64,000 nucleotides of DNA from Cellulosilyticum lentocellum DSM 5427. GTDB taxonomy: Bacteria > Bacillota > Clostridia > Lachnospirales > Cellulosilyticaceae. Location: NCBI RefSeq assembly GCF_000178835.2, contig NC_015275.1, forward strand, positions 889,001-953,000. Direction: 5' to 3'. A model generated the notes under the pieces. It saw only the letters and a program-made list of their open reading frames with translations. It was not told the DNA's origin and did no database searches. The position numbers were made by a program, and so were the translations under genes. Positions 20,281 through 27,821 of the stretch are shown here, one piece after another. Positions within the stretch are counted from its first letter, which is position 1. Every line of letters starts with the position of its first letter.

Positions 20281-20928
20281 ATGCGCTTAAGAAGAGATAA
20301 TAGAGCACCTGAGTATTTAGCACAAGATGAAAGAGTTGTATTAAATCCTGAAAGCTTTAGAGGGAAATGGCATGAATTATTTGGTAATAACAACCCTATT
20401 CATGTTGAGTTTGGATGTGGAAAAGGCGGTTTTATTACCGAGTTAGCTAGAAGAAATCCACACATTAATTATATTGCAGCTGAAAGAGCAGAAACAGTTG
20501 TATATAAAGCCTGTAAAAAAGCAAATTCATCAGAAGAAACCCCAAGTAATTTAAGATTCTTATATTTTGATGTAAGCAATTGTAAAGAAATTTTTGAAAC
20601 AGGAGAGGTAGAACGTTTATATCTTAATTTTTCTGATCCATGGCCAAAGACAAGACATGCCAACAGAAGATTAACTTATAGAGGTTTTCTGGAAAAATAT
20701 GCTGATATCTTAAAAAAAGAAGGGGAAATCCACTTTAAAACGGATAATAAAGGCCTCTTTGGTTTTTCAATTGAAGAATTTTCAGCGAGTGGTTGGCTAA
20801 TGAAAAATGTTACTTTAGATCTTCATAATAGTGGTATGGAAGATAATATTATGACAGAATACGAAAAAAAATTCTCAGAGCTAGGCTTTACCATTAACCG
20901 CTTAGAAGCAGTTAATCCACGTCAGTGA
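20281..20928 (+). CDS. trmB: tRNA (guanine-46-N7)-methyltransferase
   Basis: 215 aa, normal length. It methylates G46 in the tRNA variable loop using SAM. The start RLRRDNRAPEYL, the SAM site HVEFGCGKGGF, the signature LNFSDPWPKTRHANRRLT and FKTDN are all intact. It stands alone between the stalk protein and trxA. Confidence 0.96.
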   Translation: MRLRRDNRAPEYLAQDERVVLNPESFRGKWHELFGNNNPIHVEFGCGKGGFITELARRNPHINYIAAERAETVVYKACKKANSSEETPSNLRFLYFDVSNCKEIFETGEVERLYLNFSDPWPKTRHANRRLTYRGFLEKYADILKKEGEIHFKTDNKGLFGFSIEEFSASGWLMKNVTLDLHNSGMEDNIMTEYEKKFSELGFTINRLEAVNPRQ

Positions 20929-21113
20929 TGAGTTAAAATGGCCTATAATAAAAATACTTTTCCTTGTAGAATGCATAGAATATAAAAAATAAGTTATACT
21001 AACTAAGAATAATTATATATTGCATTTAATGACAAGATATAATAAACTAACCTTATATAGTAGTACAAAAATAAACTAGACATATATATATACGTCTACA
21101 AGGAGGAATAAGT

Positions 21114-21431
21114 ATGGCATATAAGTTTACAGATGATAATTTTAAAACAGATGCACTTGAATCTTCAATTCCAGTTGTAGTAGATTTCTACGCTGATTGG
21201 TGTGGACCATGTAAAATGATGGCTCCAGTTATTGATGAGTTAGCAGGCGATTATGAGGGGAAAGTACGTATTGGAAAAGTGAATACGGATGAAAATCGTG
21301 GAACTGCTTCTAAATACAATGTTATGAGCATTCCAACTATTCTTTTTATTAAAAACGGTGAAGTAGTAGATCAAGTAGTAGGTGCTGTTCCAAAAACAGT
21401 TTTAGAACAAAAAATCAATAGTATGCTTTAA
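21114..21431 (+). CDS. trxA: Thioredoxin
   Basis: 105 aa, normal thioredoxin length, with active site WCGPCK (Cys30 and Cys33) and the cis-proline segment MSIPT. It is a cytoplasmic disulfide reductant. A strong site, AAGGAGGAA, precedes ATG. It is followed by a terminator shared with the converging permease gene. Confidence 0.97.
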   Translation: MAYKFTDDNFKTDALESSIPVVVDFYADWCGPCKMMAPVIDELAGDYEGKVRIGKVNTDENRGTASKYNVMSIPTILFIKNGEVVDQVVGAVPKTVLEQKINSML

Positions 21432-21450
21432 AATAAATAGCATAGTAAAT

Positions 21451-21490
21451 AAAACGCTGATGTTCCTTATGTAAGGAAATCAGCGTTTTT
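21451..21490. terminator. Bidirectional terminator between trxA and the AI-2E permease
   Basis: A long stem, AAAACGCTGATGTTCCTTA / TAAGGAAATCAGCGTTTT, with A and T tracts on each side can stop transcription from both directions. Confidence 0.9.
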
Positions 21491-21520
21491 ATTTATTATA
21501 TTTGATTTACTTAGTTTCAT

Positions 21521-22774
21521 CTATTTAGTTTTATTTTTACCTACTTTTACAGGCTTTTTCTCAGAAGGCAATGGAGCATCTACAGGAATGGGGTCTAGAT
21601 GAACATCCTTCTGGCTTAATACACGGTCCATATAGCGATTAAGGTTCTTAAGGAGTACAGCGATAATAGGAGAAGCGAAGAACATACCTAGAGGGCCCCA
21701 AAGTGCACCACCTATTAAGATACCTGAGATAATCCAAAATGGACTTAGTCCGATAGAATCGCCTAAGATTTTTGGACCTAATACAAGTCCGTCAAATTGT
21801 TGAAGAAGGAAAATAAAAATACCGACGACAACAGCTGGCATAAAACCAGTAAAAAGTGTAATGATAACAGCAGGAATAGCGCCTAATAGTGGTCCAAAGT
21901 AAGGAATCATATTAAGTACACCTACAATGAAGGACAATAGAATCGCATAAGGATTATCTAGAATAGATAGGCCTACAAAACAAATGGCACCAATAATAAA
22001 GGAATCGATAAATTTACCTACAAAGAATTTAATAAAGATTTCATGTCCTTCTGAAAAGACAGCAATAAGCTTATCAGCTTTTTGACGGCTAAGAAGAGTA
22101 TAGCATAGACGTTTAGTACCATAAGAAAATGACTCTTTTTGCATAAGTACATAAAAAGCGATCACAAGTCCCATAACCCAGTTAAATAAGGAAGAAACAA
22201 TGCTCATAGCTTGTCCCATTAAATTACTTACGATATTTCCAAGAAAATCAGTGTTGAGGTATTTAGCAGGATCAATCATCGTAAAAACTTGAGAAGTATC
22301 TAACTGATAAGGTAAGCCAGAGATACTTTGATTAACGGATTTTTCAAGGGCATTAATTTTCTCTTCTAAGTTATTAGCATAATCAGGTAAGGCCGCAGAA
22401 AGATCTTTAATATTTTCTGTGATTTGTGGCACAAGATAACGGAACATAAGGATGACAGTACCTATAATACAAATGTAAACAGCCACAATTGAAATGCTAC
22501 GAATGGCTTTTTTCTGATTCACAGTAGAAGGTTTAAACCATTTAATAAAATAATTTTCAAAGAAAATCATTATAGGATTAAATAAATAAGCAATAAGTAA
22601 TCCATATAAGATTGGGGCAATAATACTAATAATTCCTTTAAAGAAAGCTAAAATCGAGGGTGCAATATTATCTGTATTAGAAGAAATACGATAAAAAAGA
22701 ATAGACACCACGATGACCATAATAGCGTATAAAGAAACTTTTAAATAAGAATTGTTTTTCCAAAAGTTTTTCAT
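21521..22774 (-). CDS. AI-2E family transporter
   Basis: 417-aa membrane protein with N-terminal spans, a large extracellular or periplasm-type loop (~100-190) and a C-terminal helical half containing IPYFGPLLGAIPAVIITL and the LVLGPKILGDSIGLSP block typical of the AI-2E (YdiK/PerM) family. Members include exporters and Na+(Li+)/H+ antiporters; autoinducer export is proven for few. The substrate is unknown. The reverse-strand start follows GCGGAGGTA. A short charged tail (KKPVKVGKNKTK) ends the protein. Confidence 0.88.
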   Translation of the reverse strand: MKNFWKNNSYLKVSLYAIMVIVVSILFYRISSNTDNIAPSILAFFKGIISIIAPILYGLLIAYLFNPIMIFFENYFIKWFKPSTVNQKKAIRSISIVAVYICIIGTVILMFRYLVPQITENIKDLSAALPDYANNLEEKINALEKSVNQSISGLPYQLDTSQVFTMIDPAKYLNTDFLGNIVSNLMGQAMSIVSSLFNWVMGLVIAFYVLMQKESFSYGTKRLCYTLLSRQKADKLIAVFSEGHEIFIKFFVGKFIDSFIIGAICFVGLSILDNPYAILLSFIVGVLNMIPYFGPLLGAIPAVIITLFTGFMPAVVVGIFIFLLQQFDGLVLGPKILGDSIGLSPFWIISGILIGGALWGPLGMFFASPIIAVLLKNLNRYMDRVLSQKDVHLDPIPVDAPLPSEKKPVKVGKNKTK

Positions 22775-22935
22775 GACTATACCTCCGCAGATAATGATTC
22801 AATTTTAGCATACTATAGATTTAAAAAGAACATATAAAGTATTAAAAAATCCAACAGAAATCTTAAGAAAAATTAAATAAAGTATCTAAGCGTAATTACA
22901 TGTTTAAATAAAACTAAAATGAATGGATAAAAGAG

Positions 22936-22964
22936 TTGACATATGCCAATGTGTTAGATATAAT
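22936..22964 (+). promoter_or_regulatory. Promoter of first tRNA-Leu
   Basis: Consensus TTGACA and TATAAT, spaced exactly 17 bp, end 34 bases before the tRNA. Confidence 0.9.
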
Positions 22965-22998
22965 ATGTTTTGTCTTAAGAGATAAGGCAGATATAAAT

Positions 22999-23083
22999 GC
23001 GATTGTGGCGGAATTGGCATACGCGCTAGACTAAGGATCTAGTGCCTGTAACGGGCTTGGGGGTTCGAGTCCCCCCAATCGCA
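22999..23083 (+). tRNA. tRNA-Leu (AAG anticodon)
   Basis: 85 bases with acceptor arms GCGATTG / CAATCGC, discriminator A, anticodon stem CTAGA/TCTAG with loop CTAAGGA (anticodon AAG), the long class II variable arm expected of Leu, and the T loop GTTCGAGTC. CCA is not encoded. The adenosine at position 34 would be read as inosine if modified, letting it decode CUN codons. Confidence 0.95.
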
Positions 23084-23087
23084 GTAG

Positions 23088-23128
23088 AAAAAACCTTTTT
23101 TTAACAATTAGTTAAAAGAAGGTTTTTT
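23088..23128 (+). terminator. Terminator of first tRNA-Leu
   Basis: An 18-bp stem AAAAAACCTTTTTTTAAC / GTTAAAAGAAGGTTTTTT has one mismatch and ends in T6. Confidence 0.85.
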
Positions 23129-23168
23129 GCATAGAGAAGATTGAGTTTATAGGCTATATAAAAAAGTG

Positions 23169-23197
23169 TTGACATATGTAATAGGTTTAGGTATAAT
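23169..23197 (+). promoter_or_regulatory. Promoter of second tRNA-Leu
   Basis: TTGACA and TATAAT with a 17-bp spacer, the same design as the first copy and also starting GTGTTGACATATG-like, ending 34 bases before the tRNA. Confidence 0.9.
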
Positions 23198-23231
23198 AAT
23201 ATCTGTCCTGAAAATATTAATATTGAAAAAT

Positions 23232-23316
23232 GCGATTGTGGCGGAATTGGCATACGCGCTAGACTAAGGATCTAGTGCCTGTAACGGGCTTGGGGGTTCG
23301 AGTCCCCCCAATCGCA
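23232..23316 (+). tRNA. tRNA-Leu (AAG anticodon), second identical copy
   Basis: All 85 bases match the copy at 22999-23083. Flanks differ outside the promoter, and it has its own terminator. Confidence 0.95.
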
Positions 23317-23324
23317 TTAAGATG

Positions 23325-23362
23325 AAAAAGATCATTGTATTTATTACAATGGTCTTTTTTTA
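23325..23362 (+). terminator. Terminator of second tRNA-Leu
   Basis: A 15-bp stem AAAAAGATCATTGTA / TACAATGGTCTTTTT is followed by more T. The rest of the gap to 23640 is AT-rich and shows nothing further that I can support except the ribosome site of the next gene. Confidence 0.85.
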
Positions 23363-23658
23363 TATACATATGGAATTCTTAATATGAAAATACAAAAGCA
23401 TAAACATTAATGAATAAAAATAATTTTAAGATAAATATACAGAATAAATTATAATATAATGCAAAAATACGCAATTTATAAACAAAATTATAAAAAATAA
23501 TAAGTAAACTAAAAATTTTTTTCTTGTATTTTATTTACTCTTAAAATTAAATATTGTATGATGGTAGAGATAGGAAAAATGCAAGAAAAAATAAGTAAGG
23601 ATTTATTTGTATCTATTTATATAAAAACGTTAAAAAATTTATACTGGAGATGAAGCAG

Positions 23659-25539
23659 ATGAAAACTTGGGAAAAAATGAACCTGCCACAAGAAGTGGAA
23701 AATCTATTAAATGAGAAAGATAATATTATTGTACCGTCATCTAGAGAACAACTTTTAGAGCTTTCGTTAGGTGAAAAATATCAGAAAACCTTTCAAGTTG
23801 CTTATAATGTAAAAGGGAAAGGACCTGTAGTAGAAGCGGATGTAGTACGTTGCAAAAATGGTATATCAGTTAATTATAAAGATATGTACATGAGAAGACG
23901 TGATCCAAACTCAATGGTGATTGGAGATCATAAACCAACAGATAAAAGAAGATATAAAGATGAGTTTGGTATGGATTTTGAAGGCGTTAGAGAAGAAACT
24001 TTCGAATGGCTTAAAGAACAAGATCTTATAGTAATGCCATTTTTAGCAGGTGGCAGCAAAATGGGGTATGAGGCTCTTATGATAGGACCACGCAATGCTG
24101 CTTTCTTTGCTACAGCACTTTCTGATCTTCAAGCTTTTATTCCAGCAGAAGAGATAAGAGATGGTTTCACGCCAAGAGCTATTGTTTATGTAGCACCACC
24201 ATTTAGACATACGCATTTTGATGGTAAACAAGTTGTTGTACATAATCGTTTAGATAACTTACATGAAGTATTTGCATATAACCTTTATCCAGGCCCAAGT
24301 GCTAAAAAGGGTGTTTATAGTGTCCTTTTAGATATCGGTGAAAGAGAAGGATGGGTAACGCTTCATGCTTCAACTGTAAAAGTTATTACGCCATATGAAA
24401 ATGTACTTACTATTATGCACGAAGGTGCTAGTGGCGGTGGTAAGAGTGAGATGGCTGAGCAAATGCATAAAGATGCAGAAGGACGCGTACGTCTTGCAAC
24501 TAACATGGTAACAGGTGACAGCAGCTATGTTAATATTAGTGCAAAATGTGAACTTAGACCAGTAACAGATGATATGGCTATGTGTCATCCAAGTATTCAA
24601 AATGATAGCAAAAAGCTTGTGGTTATTGATGGAGAAGAAGGTTGGTTCCTTCGTGTTAATCATATTACTGAATATGGGACAGACCCTTATTATGAAAAAA
24701 TGTGTATCCATCCTAAGACACCACTTGTGTTCTTAAATATGAATGCAACACCGGATTCAACTTGCTTAATTTGGGAACATACAGTAGATGAAGAACTTGG
24801 AAAACCTTGTCCTAACCCACGCATTATTATGCCTAGAGCTTTTGTGCCAAATGTAGAAGATGGTCCAGCAGAAGTAGATATTCGTAGCTTTGGTGTACGT
24901 GCACCTCTTTGTACAAAAGAAGAACCTACTTATGGTATTATGGGTATGTTCCATATCCTTCCTCCAGCACTTGCTTGGATTTGGCGCCTTGTTGCACCAA
25001 GAGGGCATGCTAACCCAAGTATTCTAGATAGTGAGGGTGGTATGAAGAGTGAAGGTGTAGGATCTTATTGGCCATTTGCTACAGGAAGAAGAGTAGATCA
25101 AGCTAATTTACTATTAGAGCAAATTTTAGCAACACCAGATACAAGATATATTCTTATTCCTAACCAGCATATTGGCGCTTATGAAGTAGGTTTCATGTCT
25201 CAATGGATTGCTCGTGATTACTTAGCAAGACGAGGCAGTGTACAATTTAGAGAAGAGCAATTAATAGAGTCAAGGTGTCCACTTCTAGGCTACTCTCTTG
25301 AAAATTTAAGAGTAGACGGTACACATGTACCAAAAGTATTGCTTCGTACAGAATTACAACCTGAAATAGGAATTGAAGGCTATGATAAAGGAGCCACTAT
25401 TTTAGGTGATTTCTTTAAAGAAGAACTTAAAAAATATTTATCTCCTGACTTAAATCCATTAGGTAGAGAGATTATTGAATGTTGTTTAAATGACGGCACA
25501 ATTGAAGATTATAGAAATCTTATTTCTATTAAATTTTAA
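23659..25539 (+). CDS. DUF4914 family protein, PEP carboxykinase-like P-loop
   Basis: 626 aa from ATG 23659, 10 bases after GGAG; an in-frame ATG at 23650 is only 1 base from it. The protein matches what I know of the DUF4914 family, found in clostridia and other anaerobes. The most telling motif is a P-loop, GASGGGKSEMAEQ (~256-268), near the middle and resembling the kinase loop of PEP carboxykinases, with MHPSIQND- and FLNMNATP-like conserved blocks after it. A nucleotide-dependent carboxykinase or kinase activity is plausible; no substrate is known. It is transcribed alone. Confidence 0.75.
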   Translation: MKTWEKMNLPQEVENLLNEKDNIIVPSSREQLLELSLGEKYQKTFQVAYNVKGKGPVVEADVVRCKNGISVNYKDMYMRRRDPNSMVIGDHKPTDKRRYKDEFGMDFEGVREETFEWLKEQDLIVMPFLAGGSKMGYEALMIGPRNAAFFATALSDLQAFIPAEEIRDGFTPRAIVYVAPPFRHTHFDGKQVVVHNRLDNLHEVFAYNLYPGPSAKKGVYSVLLDIGEREGWVTLHASTVKVITPYENVLTIMHEGASGGGKSEMAEQMHKDAEGRVRLATNMVTGDSSYVNISAKCELRPVTDDMAMCHPSIQNDSKKLVVIDGEEGWFLRVNHITEYGTDPYYEKMCIHPKTPLVFLNMNATPDSTCLIWEHTVDEELGKPCPNPRIIMPRAFVPNVEDGPAEVDIRSFGVRAPLCTKEEPTYGIMGMFHILPPALAWIWRLVAPRGHANPSILDSEGGMKSEGVGSYWPFATGRRVDQANLLLEQILATPDTRYILIPNQHIGAYEVGFMSQWIARDYLARRGSVQFREEQLIESRCPLLGYSLENLRVDGTHVPKVLLRTELQPEIGIEGYDKGATILGDFFKEELKKYLSPDLNPLGREIIECCLNDGTIEDYRNLISIKF

Positions 25540-25604
25540 GTAACAAAAAATTCACAAAATCTTATTTATTCACATATTGTTTACAAATTAGAGGTAAAAT
25601 AGAC

Positions 25605-25797
25605 AAGAAATGATGTTATTCTTATATACGAACGGAACAGTAATCGAATAAACGATTACATATGGAAGTAATGTTACTTTATTCCCCTAAACTCGAAACT
25701 CCCCTAAACACATAAAGTAGCATTATTCATCCAAATAGCAAACCCTTACAAAACTCTATTTTTTACACCGAGTCCCCCAACTTGGTGTATTTTTTTA
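25605..25797 (+). ncRNA. Candidate small RNA with C-rich loops
   Basis: The 226-bp gap after the DUF4914 gene folds by eye into three hairpins. The first is GTAATCG-AATAAA-CGATTAC (25640-25659). The second has a 14-bp stem TAATGTTACTTTAT / ATAAAGTAGCATTA (25669-25725), whose 29-base loop holds CCCCTAAAC twice. The third is a terminator, ACACCGAG-TCCCCC-AACTTGGTGT, with a T run. Unpaired CCCC stretches are the hallmark of Gram-positive sRNAs that pair with Shine-Dalgarno sequences. No good sigma-A promoter was found (only a TAAAAT near 25595), so the 5' end is a guess and it could instead be a long 3' UTR. Confidence 0.45.
25773..25796. other. attL core
   Basis: 24 bp identical to 58532-58555. 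It forms the loop and 3' arm plus T tract of the terminator at 25766-25796, so host-side transcription still ends correctly after insertion. Confidence 0.85.
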
Positions 25798-25872
25798 TGC
25801 GCAAAAATAAAACGTTGTAAAATCAACGGTTTAAGGTGCTTTTAGAAAGGATATTTTTGCTTGTTAAATAGG

Positions 25873-25893
25873 TTTGGACAAAAATTGGACAAA
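25873..25893 (+). promoter_or_regulatory. Possible integrase arm-type sites, left
   Basis: TTTGGACAAAAATTGGACAA holds a directly repeated TTGGACAAAA just beyond the integrase stop, 80 bp from the attL core. Nearly the same doublet lies near attR. Confidence 0.5.
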
Positions 25894-25899
25894 AGATGA

Positions 25900-27030
25900 T
25901 TAAGAACTTAAAAAATTATTATTTTTAATATCAACAATTGTATTATCAAGAACCTTGGCAACTTGCTTGTCAACTTCATTAATCGGTTGCATATAAATAT
26001 TGGTTGTTTCAAGCTTACTATGTCCCATACGATTAGATAATGATTTCATGTTAACTCCTTTGCTAGCAAGTAGCGTTGCATGAAGATGACGTAGATCGTG
26101 GAAGTCTATAACAGGTAGATTGTTATTTTTTAAAATATTAGTGAAGAATGTAGAGAGGCATTGACGGCCTACAGGTTTATTTGTACGAGCAGACCAAAAT
26201 AACTGTTTTGAAAGAGGGATACAATCTAAAGTGCTAATATAATTTTTTATAGCAGCTATAACAAAGTCAGGAGCATAGATATCACGTATAGAACTTTCAG
26301 ACTTAGTTGTAATGTACCCTTCGACAACTTTTCCCTTTTCTGTATACTTACCAAATTGCTTATTGACTCTAATTATGTTATTTTCAAAGTCGATATCATC
26401 GAGGGTGAGTGCCCTAATTTCACTATTACGTAAGCCACAACCAAGAGCGATATAAAAGGCACATTTATGCATATGAGATGGCTTAGTGCTTAAGTTCTCA
26501 TAAATTTCAAGTAGTTTTTTCATTTCATCAACGGTCATTAATTGTCCACGATTTTGATACTTTCTCTTTTGTGGTCTATCAACATACATACAGGGATTTT
26601 TAATGATTAGTTCCCACTTAACAGCCATTTCAAAAGTTTTCTTTAAACAGCTAAGATTATTACTTACAGTACTAGGGGCCAAATCCAATTCAGATAAATG
26701 TGTTACAAATTGTTGGATATGAAGTGGCTTAATGCTAGAAAGTTTTTTGTCGCCAAAGAATGGAAGTAGATGAGTATTATAGGTATTTTTGTAAAATTCA
26801 ACTGTACTGTATTTACAATTAACCTTAACATACTGATCAGTTACAAGCTGGCAAAGCTCATTAAACTTCATATTTTCATTTGTACCTACGTTGCCTCTTT
26901 TTACATCAACTTTGAAAGCTTCATGTGCTTCTTTGGCCTTCTTTTCTGTGCCTTCAAATAGTTTTGTGTAAGGGATGCCATCTTTCATTATACGAAAGCG
27001 CCAAACATTACCATGCAAATCCATGGACAT
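25900..27030 (-). CDS. int: Phage tyrosine integrase
   Basis: 376 aa. It would cut and join attP/attB. An N-terminal arm-binding region (DLHGNVWRFRIMKDG...) is followed by a core-binding SAM-like domain (~60-150) and a catalytic domain with Arg in LGCGLRNSEIRAL, the HxxR box HDLRHLHATLL, and the Tyr in GHSKLETTNIYMQ. It points toward attL and is the outermost phage gene. The start MSMDLHGN has an AGGAGGT site 8 bases upstream. It belongs to the Tn916/phage-type Firmicute integrase group. Confidence 0.96.
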   Translation of the reverse strand: MSMDLHGNVWRFRIMKDGIPYTKLFEGTEKKAKEAHEAFKVDVKRGNVGTNENMKFNELCQLVTDQYVKVNCKYSTVEFYKNTYNTHLLPFFGDKKLSSIKPLHIQQFVTHLSELDLAPSTVSNNLSCLKKTFEMAVKWELIIKNPCMYVDRPQKRKYQNRGQLMTVDEMKKLLEIYENLSTKPSHMHKCAFYIALGCGLRNSEIRALTLDDIDFENNIIRVNKQFGKYTEKGKVVEGYITTKSESSIRDIYAPDFVIAAIKNYISTLDCIPLSKQLFWSARTNKPVGRQCLSTFFTNILKNNNLPVIDFHDLRHLHATLLASKGVNMKSLSNRMGHSKLETTNIYMQPINEVDKQVAKVLDNTIVDIKNNNFLSS

Positions 27031-27125
27031 TTTTTTATACCTCCTAAGTGCTAAAATTTGTTAAACGTATTATATTTCAAAAAAATAAATAAAACAAGAC
27101 AAAAAAATATAATCCAAAAATATTG

Positions 27126-27154
27126 TTGACTAAAAGGATAAACAAAAATATAAT
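27126..27154 (+). promoter_or_regulatory. Promoter of the LexA-controlled gene
   Basis: TTGACT and TATAAT with a 17-bp spacer point rightward into the gene at 27199. Confidence 0.8.
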
Positions 27155-27164
27155 TATATCAATA

Positions 27165-27176
27165 GAACATATGTTC
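27165..27176. promoter_or_regulatory. LexA (SOS) box
   Basis: The perfect palindrome GAACATATGTTC, followed by G, matches the Gram-positive LexA/DinR operator GAAC-N4-GTTC. It begins 11 bases after the -10 element, where a bound repressor would block initiation. Confidence 0.85.
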
Positions 27177-27198
27177 GATTTTGAAGGGGGATAAAAGA

Positions 27199-27744
27199 AT
27201 GGAAAATAGACCAAGATATTATTTTGCACATCAATTAATGAAAAGTTTAGTGTTTCAAGGAAAAGATAAACTGGGGTTTATGATATTGGATGATGAAAAT
27301 AAGTTTAAAGAGATGGTACAAGAGGGATGGAAACATTCAAATGAAACATTTAATAAAAAGTATAGACCATATAAAATAGAACTTTATTATAAAGGGATTA
27401 ATGAGGATAAACTTCTTGTACTATTTTCTTCACCAAGTCCTAAGAAAATGTTAGATACATATTTTTGTGGGTTTGTTTTAGGTGGGAAGGTACCAAGATA
27501 TTTTACTGTAGAAAAAGGTATGATGTACACAATATTAGGTGAGTGGACGACTGATGGACATATTAATTATGGAGAAGTAAGTAATGAAATAGAGGGGATA
27601 ATAAGCAGAATAGAAGATATATATACAGATGTAAATCCAGCAGATGCAATGAGAAAAATAATAGAAGAAGGCAAACCGAAGAAGGCCCTAATAGGGGGGG
27701 AAAGTATTGAAAACAATATTATTGGAAATGATTTGCGAAATTGA
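27199..27744 (+). CDS. SOS-controlled prophage protein of unknown function
   Basis: 181 aa from ATG 27199, 8 bases after AAGGGGG; a TTG 18 bases upstream is less likely. I recognise no domain. It is soluble, mixed charge, with a central hydrophobic segment (TYFCGFVLGGKVPRYFTVEKGMMYT without membrane length). Position between integrase and repressor, plus a promoter overlaid by a LexA box, suggests DNA damage induces it. An antirepressor or excision-related role is inferred from that context only. Confidence 0.75.
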   Translation: MENRPRYYFAHQLMKSLVFQGKDKLGFMILDDENKFKEMVQEGWKHSNETFNKKYRPYKIELYYKGINEDKLLVLFSSPSPKKMLDTYFCGFVLGGKVPRYFTVEKGMMYTILGEWTTDGHINYGEVSNEIEGIISRIEDIYTDVNPADAMRKIIEEGKPKKALIGGESIENNIIGNDLRN

Positions 27745-27802
27745 AGATGAAAAGTTAATTAGATTACTAATTAAAATGATAGAGGGGTTTTATGAAAAAT
27801 AA
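27707..27802 (+). CDS. Small protein, 31 aa
   Basis: It starts at TTG, 6 bases after a G7 tract, inside the 3' end of the preceding gene and in another frame. The product begins MKTILLEMICEIEDEKLIRL and ends IKMIEGFYEK, an amphipathic helix. The strong ribosome site is the main support. It would be co-transcribed with the SOS-controlled gene. Confidence 0.45.
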   Translation: MKTILLEMICEIEDEKLIRLLIKMIEGFYEK

Positions 27803-27821
27803 GCTAGAGGTTACCCCTAGC

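Noticed and set aside
26320-26326. A further TTCGACA (Spo0A-box-like) in the integrase
   Set aside because: It lies inside coding sequence with no -10 at 21 bp; it shows that single 7-mers occur by chance.
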